Shown: piece by piece, positions 54,245-62,815 of the stretch
Numbering within the stretch: position 1 is the stretch's first letter
Layout: every line of letters starts with the position of its first letter
Origin: Dictyobacter formicarum
GTDB taxonomy: Bacteria > Chloroflexota > Ktedonobacteria > Ktedonobacterales > Ktedonobacteraceae
Reading direction: 5' to 3'
Length of the DNA stretch: 64,000 nt
Assembly: GCF_016587435.1 (NCBI RefSeq)
Contig: NZ_BNJJ01000008.1
Span: 186,001-250,000, forward strand
Made by a program: the position numbers and the translations under genes
Notes under the pieces: model-generated
Told to the model about the DNA's origin: nothing
Seen by the model: only the letters and a program-made list of their open reading frames with translations
The model's database searches: none

Positions 54245-54420
54245 CAGATCGGCTTATAGTCAAGGGGGTGAGTGAATGATTAAGTGTGGAAGAGCAGATT
54301 TTGGGCGGCTTGTAGTTTAGGGGGAGGATTAACAGAGCAGGGGATAGTCAAAAATAGCCGTACTGGGCCATGAAAATACTTTTAGATTGGTTGATGGTTA
54401 GTGAATAAACCAAAAGCTCT

Positions 54421-54756
54421 CTATTCTCCAGTGTCCCATGGAGCTTTATATTCATAATGAATTCTTAGCCTCTGCCGAGCGATCTTACGCAGTTCAGTTG
54501 TAAATAAGTCCTTATATTCTGGCTTTAGTATGAGAGCCTCAGCGGAAAGATCCAGCCTTCCGATGTCACAGAGCTTAGTCAGGCCATAAGGGATATCATC
54601 AGACTCTATTAAATTTTTGGCAGCTTGCACTGCACCATAATCTTCTATGTATTGCCTAAAAATATGCGCGTTATAGTGATGCTTTTGCAAAGGAATGCTA
54701 TAGCTATTCCACATATCCTTCTCAAAGCGTGATGTGACTTCTTTAAGGCTTGACAT
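54421..54756 (-). CDS. Hypothetical protein, 111 aa
   Basis: Helical. The stretch YGAVQAAKNLIESDD, then GLTKLCDIGRLDLSAEALIL and FTTELRKIARQRL, matches a recurring small module seen at the ends of various bacterial nucleases and helicases; here it makes up the whole protein. AGGTTTAG-like SD is weak. Function unknown. Confidence 0.6.
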   Translation of the reverse strand: MSSLKEVTSRFEKDMWNSYSIPLQKHHYNAHIFRQYIEDYGAVQAAKNLIESDDIPYGLTKLCDIGRLDLSAEALILKPEYKDLFTTELRKIARQRLRIHYEYKAPWDTGE

Positions 54757-54897
54757 GAATTCTAAACCTCCAAATATATATTATTTTCCAGATAGCAATA
54801 ATGGTACTTAATGCTTTTACCTTGTGTCAAGACAATGTATAAGGCCTTTAGTAATGGAAGGTCTACATACAGCTTTCCTTCCTGATGCGTATGGAAG

Positions 54898-55152
54898 TTA
54901 TAAAACAGGAGTCAATCTCCAGGGATTCTCTGCATCCTTTGTTTCTTGTGCTTTAATAACCGTTTTTCCCTCTTTTTTTAATCCTTCAATTAGCTTTTCA
55001 TTTTCTTGATTGATGGTTGTATCCGTTGCAGAGAAGGCAACATAGGACACATTCTTTGGTAAATTTCCTGTTGCTTCAGGGTGTGCAACAATATAATCAG
55101 CAAGCTTTTCTGCCAGCTCTAAATTTTTTTCTACTTGTTGTTGCTTACTCAT
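54898..55152 (-). CDS. DUF5647-like small protein
   Basis: 84 aa starting MSKQQQVEKNLELAEKLADY, then HPEATGNLPKNVSYVAFSA; this N-E-L...Y(I/L)..HPE..NLP pattern resembles DUF5647, small proteins of unknown role often beside DUF5678-like genes. ATG 55152 chosen over an earlier start. No partner is adjacent here. Confidence 0.55.
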   Translation of the reverse strand: MSKQQQVEKNLELAEKLADYIVAHPEATGNLPKNVSYVAFSATDTTINQENEKLIEGLKKEGKTVIKAQETKDAENPWRLTPVL

Positions 55153-55234
55153 AGTGGTGTCATAGTATAGCACATTTATTCAATAAGCGATAATAATACC
55201 GTAATAGTAGCGTAATAGAAACACTATTCATCTG

Positions 55235-55642
55235 TCAACTATCGGTCAGGTTGTTTCGCTTAAAATACGCTGCCCGATGATACCACCAGTTTACCTTGAT
55301 GTCTTCGATTGCCCATCTGAGTAAACTCTCCGATTGCCCGCTGATATTCAGAGGGGTGACAACGTCTGCTTCTGGATGAGAGATGCTTCCTATGAGGTGA
55401 CGATGAAAGCCATGCGCATTATCGTAGCGGAGAATCGTTACCCATTTCTGGTTGAGAAATATCTCATACGATACATCGGTGACATCAATAATTTTATATT
55501 TGTCGTCTTGTTTGTAGACATACGTAATTCTATCTTCGGGTGACAAGGGGATACCTGCTTTGATTTCTTGTGTAGAAGCTCGTCGTTTTAGCTGTTTGTA
55601 ATAGTTTCTCTTTGACCTTATTTTCTTCTGTTTTATTCCCAT
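55235..55642 (-). CDS. Hypothetical toxin-like protein, 135 aa
   Basis: Basic N-terminus (MGIKQKKIRSKRNYYKQLKRR), then strands (RITYVYKQDDKYKIID, KWVTILRYDNAHGFHRH) and a C-terminal helix. The YDNAHGFHRH segment resembles small proteins of the toxin-antitoxin type whose function is unclear. Start at the internal Met 55642. No antitoxin seen beside it. Confidence 0.5.
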   Translation of the reverse strand: MGIKQKKIRSKRNYYKQLKRRASTQEIKAGIPLSPEDRITYVYKQDDKYKIIDVTDVSYEIFLNQKWVTILRYDNAHGFHRHLIGSISHPEADVVTPLNISGQSESLLRWAIEDIKVNWWYHRAAYFKRNNLTDS

Positions 55643-55844
55643 AGTGAAAGCAGCAATGCCCGAAGCATCTGTATCCCGAAGCATTATAGCTGTTCGCGTT
55701 TCCTACGACAAGATATTGTTTCACCTGCGTTGCTATAATTGCAGCTGTCACGAAACGCAGACTTGTATTACAATCAGGAAACTATGAGGATGGAAAATAC
55801 TGCCAGCACTGCTCACGTACAAAAAGATCCAGAAAGAGAGGCAC

Positions 55845-56526
55845 ATGAATGACCTGGCTAAGCTGTCTGAGCTTCGAAGGCAGTATACAGACCTGGAAAT
55901 AAGCCCTGACGCTATACAAGCATTTACTGATCACTACTTGGTTCTCCAGATCGCCCGCAGGCTGACGGACATTGCCGATCATCGTGATGGGATATGTAAT
56001 ATGCTGGAGATAGCAAGAAAGTTTATCGCTCAGAAACTTCAGGAGCCTCATCCGAAACGCTATGAACTCTGTCTGCATGTGCTGTTGTATCAACTTATGA
56101 CGAGTTTGCTCATCAAAGCACAAGAAAGAAGAGTATCGACCGGACAAGCCGGAGGCATTTATCTGTTTGTATGACGTTGCTAACGGCATTGATAAGGCCC
56201 TTATGCTGCTTGTCTGTGTGCAGTATGAACTGCATGGAGCAAGCAATTACCGGCAATGGGCACAGAATACTGACCCCAATCGTTTCTACAAACCACCCGA
56301 TGTGGATGAATATGTCTGGAGCAAACGAGAGAATTGGGCAAAGCGGGTGGTTCAGGCAATAGACCGCCTTAAGAAAGACCCCTCAGGCTTTTCTCTACTG
56401 GATGAGTCGGTGGCAGAAGTCCATGCGTACTATGAAACCAAGCTCAATGGCCGCTTAGTAATTGCGGGCGCTGAAATTGCCCAGAAGATCTATAAAGCAC
56501 TCTATCCGCTTACGGAAGGTATCTAA
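55845..56526 (+). pseudogene. Hypothetical helical protein with apparent frameshift
   Basis: Frame 1 (55845-56174) reads MNDLAKLSELRRQY, FTDHYLVLQIARRL, YELCLHVLLYQLMTSL. Frame 2, continuing to 56526, is open from about 56101 as SKHKKEEYRPDKPEAFI and DVANGIDKALMLLVCVQYE and is far more coherent than the tail of frame 1. The shift lies within 56100-56130. Joined length about 226 aa, all helical. Family unknown. Confidence 0.55.
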
Positions 56527-56662
56527 ATTGGCCTCGTGCCCCCTTGTTCACTAGAGAATATTACTACGACAAGAGCAAAGCGTACGAAATTTCTCCATTA
56601 CTACTGGAAAGTCAAGCTGTGGTTGTTTAGCCCTGTTTGTTTAATTTCACCCAGTAGTCATA

Positions 56663-57145
56663 TTAGAGCATATTCACCTTGTGAGTAATTGGATTTATAT
56701 GCACGATATGTTTTTTATTTGAAAGAGCGTACTGCACGATATCACCTGTTCCACCCAATCCCTTTGCTGGAAGACCATCCCAAATAGCAAAAAGCATATC
56801 AGAACGCTGTACTACCTGTTTTCCAGCCTCATAAAACGCTGTTTCATTTGCCTTTTCAAAAGGCAGTGTTATCTGCGTAGAAGCGGTGCGTATCAATCCT
56901 TGATAGTGCGCAAGATCATTCCTATTCTGAAATGTTGTTTCATAATCATCACTTGGAATGATTGCCATATAAGGAATATTAGCTTTCCTCAAAATTTCTG
57001 CAAAGAGTTGATCTGCTCCAATAGCAAGAGATGTTATGCCAAAATCGACATGATATTGGTGGATAAGTTTGTCTACCACATCCCAAAGCCAAGTGATAGT
57101 GGCCTCAGATCCCAGATGTTGGTGTCCTGTTATGCCAATTTTCAT
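56663..57145 (-). CDS. SLOG-family nucleotide-binding protein
   Basis: The 160-residue Rossmann-like protein starts MKIGITGHQHLG, has SLAIGADQLFAEI and the closing GLGGTGDIVQYALSN; these are the ligand-binding loops of SLOG domains (related to DprA/LOG/TRPM-type sensors). SLOG proteins are proposed to bind or produce nucleotide signals in immunity systems. Encoded 12 bp after the caspase gene, clearly in its operon. Confidence 0.72.
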   Translation of the reverse strand: MKIGITGHQHLGSEATITWLWDVVDKLIHQYHVDFGITSLAIGADQLFAEILRKANIPYMAIIPSDDYETTFQNRNDLAHYQGLIRTASTQITLPFEKANETAFYEAGKQVVQRSDMLFAIWDGLPAKGLGGTGDIVQYALSNKKHIVHINPITHKVNML

Positions 57146-57157
57146 TTATACTCTTTT

Positions 57158-58162
57158 CTAAATCTTATTGCTTTTTACGAGCATCCAATACTCTCGACCT
57201 CGTGGGGTAAGTTCAACAGTATGTGATCGTCTTGCTGTCCAATAGAAATGTTCGTTTGGGATTGAAGCTTTTAGCAAGCCTGCATTGCGGTATTCTTTAA
57301 ATAACTGAGAAATAGCAAATTTCTCCTGATTTACAGGTTCATGAAAGTTACCATGTTCATCTTCTGGTTCATATTCCGGATCGAGACGATATTTATAATC
57401 TGGATGAGGAAAATGCTTCATGAGTTCATGAAGCTTGAGGCGTTCAATGAGCGGGGCACATTGACGAACCACAGTTACCGTCGTTGTATGAGATTTATAT
57501 ACCGGTCGCTGTTCCCAGGAACCGAAGCGACGTTCAGCATATGCATAGATTGATGGAGCAGTAACCCATCCTAAATGATCGGCAGCGCCTCCATTCAATG
57601 CATCAAGTAGAGCACTAGTGAAACGGCCATGTCCATTACCTTCCATGGCTGGCTGAGAAGCACGAGATGCTGCAATGACCGTCATATTCTCACGTACAAC
57701 AGCAAGAGGGAGGCTGTCCCTTTGAGAATTCAATAACGTTGAATTTCCTATATTACCGCTGTGGCAACAATCCAGAATAATAAAAATGTCATGAGCCACT
57801 GAGTTGTCGGCGAGGTTCACTATTTCCTGCATCGGAACACCCCAATCATCTTCCCTGGCATCTGCAGTTACTATATATCCGCCATCTGAGGTTAAAACAC
57901 CATGTCCAGAGAAATAGAACAGAACGTCACCCCTGAAGTCAGAGAACAATTCTTTGCATGCTTTGCGTAATGCAGCTCGACTAATAGGCTGCCCATTCTC
58001 CATAGTATTGACTAAGAGACGACAGTCATAGTTAGGAGTGTTGTCTTCATGCTTCTCAAGTAGAGAGGCTACTGATTTGGCATCAGCACCAGCAGCTTGA
58101 AGATCATTTCCAGGTAACAGATAATGATCAATTCCAATAATAAGTGCACGGCGAGGTAGCAT
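57158..58162 (-). CDS. Caspase-like (peptidase C14) protease
   Basis: The 334-residue protein has the metacaspase-type catalytic domain at residues 1-240: RRALIIGIDHY start, catalytic His87 in FYFSGHG, Cys133 in ILDCCHSG, and IAASRASQPAM followed by GRFTSALLDAL. The C-terminal 90 residues contain a winged-helix-like segment (FAISQLFKEYRNAGLL ... HTVELTPRGREYW). Both catalytic residues are present, so it should be an active protease. It lies between a TIR gene and a SLOG gene; TIR + caspase-like protease matches the pairing reported as type IV Thoeris (from memory). Confidence 0.88.
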   Translation of the reverse strand: MLPRRALIIGIDHYLLPGNDLQAAGADAKSVASLLEKHEDNTPNYDCRLLVNTMENGQPISRAALRKACKELFSDFRGDVLFYFSGHGVLTSDGGYIVTADAREDDWGVPMQEIVNLADNSVAHDIFIILDCCHSGNIGNSTLLNSQRDSLPLAVVRENMTVIAASRASQPAMEGNGHGRFTSALLDALNGGAADHLGWVTAPSIYAYAERRFGSWEQRPVYKSHTTTVTVVRQCAPLIERLKLHELMKHFPHPDYKYRLDPEYEPEDEHGNFHEPVNQEKFAISQLFKEYRNAGLLKASIPNEHFYWTARRSHTVELTPRGREYWMLVKSNKI

Positions 58163-58332
58163 ATTGTCTATTATTCTTTCTAAGAAGTTGCTTTACAAAT
58201 CATTCGTTACAACAGCTAGCCGATGGTCTTCTGAGTTATTATGACTTTGATGCTGTAAGCAGTGTCCGTCTGTATGAATACCGTTTTTAGCTTAACGGAG
58301 CGATTGGATGACCTTTGCTCCATTATTTTACC

Positions 58333-58937
58333 TTACCACTGTTTTATCCAGTTCCATACACTGCGCCAATAAGGTTGATCTCGTGTGCCTTTTGATCGAC
58401 GGATAGATGATCTTTGCTTTGATTTCTGTACTACATGGCTTTTGCTACGTTGGCCCTGGCTTCTCTTTGCTGAAGTACTCTTCGGTAGAACTCTTTTATC
58501 ACGATGGTCTATTACTACTTTGGGGTACTTGCGTTCTTTCCCTCCTGCATCATTTGGTCTACTGCGGCTGTAACATTAGGCCAAGTCCACTTAATCACAC
58601 GGTTTGAGGGAAGCCCTGTGGGAAGATTACTGGATCTATTAGCGTCGTCAACATATACACCAAATACAGGGACGTTGTTAGCTTTTGCCATCTTGATTTC
58701 TTTTGCAACTCCTGTTGCACTCGCCATATATCTACCCACTAATACAATAACCATGTTGCATCTATTGATTTTATCTTCAATAAGCTTTTCCCATTGACTT
58801 TGAGGCAACGCAGATTTGGAAGACCAATCTGCTATTTCCCATGGTGTATCGGGATGTCGCCCCTGGCCGACAAAGAGGTTCCTCCATTTTTCATCGTGGT
58901 CAAAATCAAAACTGATGAATGCACGTGGAACAGTCAT
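58333..58937 (-). CDS. TIR-like (ThsB/MTH538-type) protein, 3' end frameshifted
   Basis: The in-frame part (58515-58937, 140 aa) starts MTVPRAFISFDFDHDEKW with the AFISFDFD strand typical of ThsB TIR-like proteins, followed by KINRCNMVIVLVGRYMAS, VAKEIKMAKANNVPVFGVYV. GCAGGAGGCAAA precedes the ATG. After QEG the frame stops at once, but another frame continues as KERKYPKVVIDHRDKR and a basic region ending DQPYWRSVWNWIKQW at 58333; this brings the length to about 200 aa, the usual size of ThsB proteins. TIR proteins of this kind make a cyclic ADP-ribose signal from NAD. Confidence 0.78.
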
Positions 58938-59116
58938 ATTTTGCCTCCTGCTATTGCTATAGCTGCCTATATTTGTTGAGCTTTAACTGTGCTTAAGAAA
59001 ATATATCACCTCATCCATTCTACGTATATGTACAGGCAGAAAATTAGGACGAATTACCTAGAAAATGTACATGAGTTGATTTCATAACTGGGGTTTTCTG
59101 AAAGCGATATAGAAGA

Positions 59117-59480
59117 TTAGTTATATTTTCGAAAATCAATGCTTAGTTGCTGTTTATATGCTTCAAAGGTAATTTTTGCTCTCTGGAAGAGATCTGCTCG
59201 TGGAAAGAATACATTTGTACGGTGCAACTCCTTCAATAATATTGACCCTAAGCGGGAAAGAATGATCGAATACTTCTGCTGTGAGCTGGTTAAAAGCGTG
59301 GGAGCGAAAAGTGCCGCCAACTGAAAATCCACCCGACACCGGAAGCTTATCCCACTCAATACCCAGAGCTTCTGCAATAACGGTTGAAATAACAGCACCA
59401 GCAGCGCCGGAATCAACTAGGGCAAAGGTCGAAAAAGACTGATCCTTGTAAGCAAAAGTAACTGGCACTATGGGGGCCAC
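59117..59480 (-). pseudogene. Retropepsin-like aspartyl protease with frameshift
   Basis: The first part carries the catalytic FALVDSGAAGAVIS (DSGA) and FNQLTAEVFDHSFPLRV, reaching APYKCIL; its frame then ends at 59163. Another frame continues from there as RADLFQRAKITFEAYKQ and ends at 59117, which is the expected LGRADFF...F ending of retropepsin-like proteases. The shift is around 59200-59210. The start is uncertain (GTG 59480 or upstream). Pairing with a DUF5678 gene is common. Confidence 0.7.
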
Positions 59481-59524
59481 AATAATTTTGCTTTTAATAT
59501 CTGGAAGGGGGTTATAAGGAATCG

Positions 59525-59734
59525 TTATAAAGCAGATAGTTGATTTGTTCCCACAAAGTCACCGTATGCTTCACCTGCTGGGAAATAGTATACTTTCTCC
59601 TTGATACCTTTTACCTTTTCCATCACTTCTTTAAGCGATTTTCCTGAAATAACGACCTTACTAAAGTCCGCTGAAATTGCGACCCAGCCGGATTTATACT
59701 GTTTTAATAAGCTCACAAAATTAATTTTCTTCAT
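59525..59734 (-). CDS. DUF5678 family protein
   Basis: The 69-aa protein has the pattern LLKQYKSGWVAIS, VVISGKSLKEVMEKVK, VYYFPAGEAYGDFVG that defines DUF5678, usually encoded just before a retropepsin-like gene, as here. It may be an antitoxin-like or substrate partner; function unknown. Confidence 0.75.
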   Translation of the reverse strand: MKKINFVSLLKQYKSGWVAISADFSKVVISGKSLKEVMEKVKGIKEKVYYFPAGEAYGDFVGTNQLSAL

Positions 59735-59841
59735 AATATACGAATTAATAAAATATAGTATATTATCTCATATACCCATGAATACGAACAGGGGATCGTA
59801 ATTGACTTAATTGCTTCTTGCATACTTCCGAAATTTCGTTT

Positions 59842-59867
59842 AATATTGGAAGTATACCTCCAATATT
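59842..59867. promoter_or_regulatory. Palindromic operator directly before the ATPase gene
   Basis: AATATTGGA (59842-59850) and TCCAATATT (59859-59867) around a GTATAC centre give a 26-bp near-perfect palindrome that ends three bases before ATG 59871. A bound protein would block initiation. Confidence 0.55.
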
Positions 59868-59870
59868 TAT

Positions 59871-61007
59871 ATGATTTACACACGAACAATCCAGTCAGAA
59901 ATCGAAGCAAACCTGTTTCGAGGGAAAGTTGTTATTATTTATGGCGCTCGCAGAACCGGTAAAACAACTTTAAGCAAGATGTTATTGGAAAAATACTCTG
60001 ATAGCAGTCGATATATTAACTGTGAACTTTTACAGAATCAACAAGCACTCTCCTCTACGAATAGTGAGCTGTTGAAAGCCTTTTTGGGGACTGCGCGCTT
60101 TGTCGTATTAGACGAAGCACAAGAAATCCCCGGGATTGGCAAAATTTTGAAGATTTTGGTAGATACATTCCCACAGTTGCAGATTTTAGCCACTGGATCA
60201 TCCAGTTTTGATCTTGCCCAAACAATCTCAGAACCACTTACCGGAAGAACGCGACAATATACCTTGTATCCCTTATCGCTTGAGGAAGTCGTGACTGCTC
60301 ATGACATGGTTATGGCACAAGCACGACTAGAAACCATCCTTCGGATGGGTCTTTATCCCAGCGTTTTTACCAGTAGTGGAGAGGATGAAGCACGGGAAGA
60401 ATTGCATGATATTGCGAGTAAATACCTTTATAAGGATATTCTCAAATTTAAAGAACTCAAGCGGGCTGATATTGTCGTTAATCTTTTACAAGCCCTGGCT
60501 CTTCAGCTTGGGAATGAAGTTTCCTACTTTGAACTTGCGACCTTGCTGAAAGAAAACCACCATACCGTCCGTACTTATATTGAACTGTTAGAACAATGTT
60601 TTATTATTTTTCGTCTTCGTTCATTCAGCCGGAATCTCAGAAAAGAAATTGGCACTGCTTTTAAGGTCTATTTTTATGATCTGGGGATTCGCAATATGCT
60701 TATTAATAATTTTAACCCGCTTCGTATCCGAACAGACGTCGGAGCACTCTGGGAAAATTTTTGTGTGGTTGAGCGACTTAAGCGAAACCAGAACCATCGT
60801 CAATTTCCGAATACTTACTTTTGGCGAACTTACGATCAAAAGGAAATTGATTATTTGGAAGAAACTGGTGGAAAACTTCACGCTTTTGAGTTTAAATGGA
60901 GTAGTGGTGCTAAAGTAAAACAACCAGACGAGTTTTTTGCGACATATCCAGGTAGCACGTTTTCATTGATTCATAAAGATAATTGGCCTTCGTTTTTGCT
61001 CTCGTAA
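59871..61007 (+). CDS. AAA/DUF4143 family ATPase
   Basis: The 378-residue protein has Walker A GARRTGKTTL at about 25-34, Walker B FVVLDEAQEIPG near 79, the sensor-1 LATGSSSFDL, and GRTRQYTLYPLSLEEV typical of AAA_14 ATPases. The C-terminal DUF4143 domain has RSFSRNLRKEIGTAFKVYFYD, and a nuclease-like end FWRTYDQKEIDYLEE with FEFKW (D...E-x-K-like). Such proteins are widespread in mobile regions; role unclear. Confidence 0.88.
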   Translation: MIYTRTIQSEIEANLFRGKVVIIYGARRTGKTTLSKMLLEKYSDSSRYINCELLQNQQALSSTNSELLKAFLGTARFVVLDEAQEIPGIGKILKILVDTFPQLQILATGSSSFDLAQTISEPLTGRTRQYTLYPLSLEEVVTAHDMVMAQARLETILRMGLYPSVFTSSGEDEAREELHDIASKYLYKDILKFKELKRADIVVNLLQALALQLGNEVSYFELATLLKENHHTVRTYIELLEQCFIIFRLRSFSRNLRKEIGTAFKVYFYDLGIRNMLINNFNPLRIRTDVGALWENFCVVERLKRNQNHRQFPNTYFWRTYDQKEIDYLEETGGKLHAFEFKWSSGAKVKQPDEFFATYPGSTFSLIHKDNWPSFLLS

Positions 61008-61169
61008 TACTTTGCTATTCATCCACAAAAACCAAAAGCTAATGGTGTTGGTTTTTACTCTATAACTGCTAGTAGCAGCAGCTATATATAAGTAACATCC
61101 CCCTAGGTTTATGTATAAGCGGGGTGAGCTTACAGCTTTTTTCTGTCAGTGCTGCCATACTTCCTTCGT

Positions 61170-61799
61170 ATGAGTAGCGCTGACAAAAAACAGCTTGCCA
61201 GCTTTCCACATTACTCTCTGGAATATCTCATTGAGCTCCTGGAGAACTTGACCCGTGAATACGGTGAAGTCTGGACTTATCAGGACTTTATCAAACCGCG
61301 TGCCTGGCCTGGCAGAGGCACAGCGTTTCGCTCAAGCTATTCGGTAAGTACCAAACGATTCAAGCAGAAGCTGGCTGATTGTCAGAGATTCGGGCTTCTG
61401 ACTACCACCAATACGCAGCTTTGCCTTTCCAAACTGGCAATAACAATTCTTACCATGCCCACGATGGATGAGTGGACAGCAGCCAAGCAACACAGTGTCT
61501 TACGGATTGCGTTATTTAAAACTATGCTTTTGTTTATTTATGCCAGCCGTCGTACGCAGGCTTTTGATCTATACGACCTTGCTCCCTATGCCAGAAAGCA
61601 CTTCGGCATCAAAATACACGATTTGAATTCCTTTCTCAACACTTTTTTCTTCTCTGCGTATTTTGCCGAACTGCTTACTACCGGACCCAGAGATCCAGAT
61701 GCTATGCACTCAGAAGAAGCTTGCTTTCTCTATGTTAAGGGTTATCATAACCGGCCGGATACTGCCTTTGAGTGGCTTAAGCCACGAAGAGTAGCGTAA
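61170..61799 (+). CDS. Hypothetical protein, 209 aa
   Basis: ATG 61170 (MSSADKKQLASF) preferred. Contains a winged-helix-like region (YLIELLENLTREYGEVWTY, FKQKLADCQRFGLLTTT) and a second alpha-helical part (RIALFKTMLLFIYAS). It may bind DNA; no family recognised. Preceded by a run-through region with no clear terminator after the ATPase. Confidence 0.55.
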   Translation: MSSADKKQLASFPHYSLEYLIELLENLTREYGEVWTYQDFIKPRAWPGRGTAFRSSYSVSTKRFKQKLADCQRFGLLTTTNTQLCLSKLAITILTMPTMDEWTAAKQHSVLRIALFKTMLLFIYASRRTQAFDLYDLAPYARKHFGIKIHDLNSFLNTFFFSAYFAELLTTGPRDPDAMHSEEACFLYVKGYHNRPDTAFEWLKPRRVA

Positions 61800-61806
61800 C
61801 AGTCTT

Positions 61807-62016
61807 TTAGGAGCCGGAATACTTAATAGCTGCTTGAATATCATCATCCGTAAGATCAGGATATGCTTCTTTGATCTGCGTAAAATCATATCCATGCCCT
61901 AGTAAGTTCAAAATTAAAGACACAGGAATCCTCGTTCCTTTGATCACCGGTTTCCCGGCCAGGATGTGTGGATCTACGATGATACGGTTTTGATAGTGTA
62001 TCTTTTTACCTGCCAT
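61807..62016 (-). CDS. DUF433 family antitoxin-like protein
   Basis: 69 aa with the DUF433 signature IIVDPHILAGKPVIKGTRIPVSLIL, then TQIKEAYPDLTDDDIQAAIKY. DUF433 (VapB45-type) proteins normally pair with a DUF5615 toxin; here the neighbour on the same strand is a DUF4258 protein. Confidence 0.85.
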   Translation of the reverse strand: MAGKKIHYQNRIIVDPHILAGKPVIKGTRIPVSLILNLLGHGYDFTQIKEAYPDLTDDDIQAAIKYSGS

Positions 62017-62088
62017 AATAAATAAATTATATCAGGTCACCGCTTGGTTGCTTTTGGGCGGTGATATTGTTCTTCAAACAGACTTGAA

Positions 62089-62382
62089 TTAGTAGGGTTT
62101 TTGTTTCCAGATCGAGGTGATCACTGGCTTTCCGGAGCGCTTATCTAAATAATAATAAATGCCAATAGCATAGCCGTTATATTTGCAAAGCATCATATTT
62201 GGTTTGACTACTTCTCCATGGCGGTAGACATCAGCAGCATCTTCTTCAGTTAACCCCCATTGCCTGGCTTTGGTGTAAAAGTTTCTGGTATAGTAAATAC
62301 CCCTTGTCCACTGTGCTTTAGTCGGCAGGATTTGCTCTTCGGCAATTTTTAATAATTTAGCAAACTCAGAATATAATCCCAT
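62089..62382 (-). CDS. DUF4258 family protein (intact paralogue of 18778-19075)
   Basis: 97 aa: FYTKARQWGLTEEDAADVY, HGEVVKPNMM, GYAIGIYYY, VITSIWKQKPY. The beta-rich end is characteristic of DUF4258, a relative of BrnT/RelE-like RNases. It is encoded upstream of the DUF433 gene on the same strand (72-bp gap), so the pair may be a toxin-antitoxin set of mixed type. Confidence 0.7.
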   Translation of the reverse strand: MGLYSEFAKLLKIAEEQILPTKAQWTRGIYYTRNFYTKARQWGLTEEDAADVYRHGEVVKPNMMLCKYNGYAIGIYYYLDKRSGKPVITSIWKQKPY

Positions 62383-62815
62383 ATTTACATCTAATTCTAA
62401 AAAAACAATAAAAATATGAATGTTATTTAGCTTACAAAGACAATAACATTCTAAAAAACCGGTGAAAACTTGTTTTTCTTAGCTTTATTTGAAATGACAA
62501 AAAACAGGGTGAAATAGGCAAGGAGGAACAGAAAAGCGCTTGTCGCATTGCTTCCGTAATCCTTGTCCTGTGAGGGGCAAAGCCTTTCTTGTAAATAAAT
62601 AGGGTAGTTCTTGTTTCTTTATGATAGCGATTGACTGAGTAAGATACCATCTCTCTCTCTTTACAGTCTAAGTAGCTTTTTTGCTTAAATAGAAGTATAT
62701 GAAACGAAAGAAATACAAACCACCAGGAGCGCAAAAAAGAAGGGGGAGTGATTAGAAAACAGCAACATGAGGTACAACTAGCGCTGTTTTCATTCTTCAA
62801 ACCCATTGCTATCTT
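62383..62815. other. Intergenic stretch without a recognisable gene
   Basis: About 430 bases; frames of up to 120 codons on the minus strand have no coding character, and I see no strong hairpin or repeat. Confidence 0.4.

Noticed and set aside
55782..56246. Minus-strand frame opposite the 55845 gene
   Set aside because: Cys/Ser/Leu-rich without coding pattern; the plus-strand frames are coherent once joined.
62432..62806. 124-codon minus-strand frame
   Set aside because: No ribosome-binding site, no recognisable motif, and poor codon pattern; probably chance.
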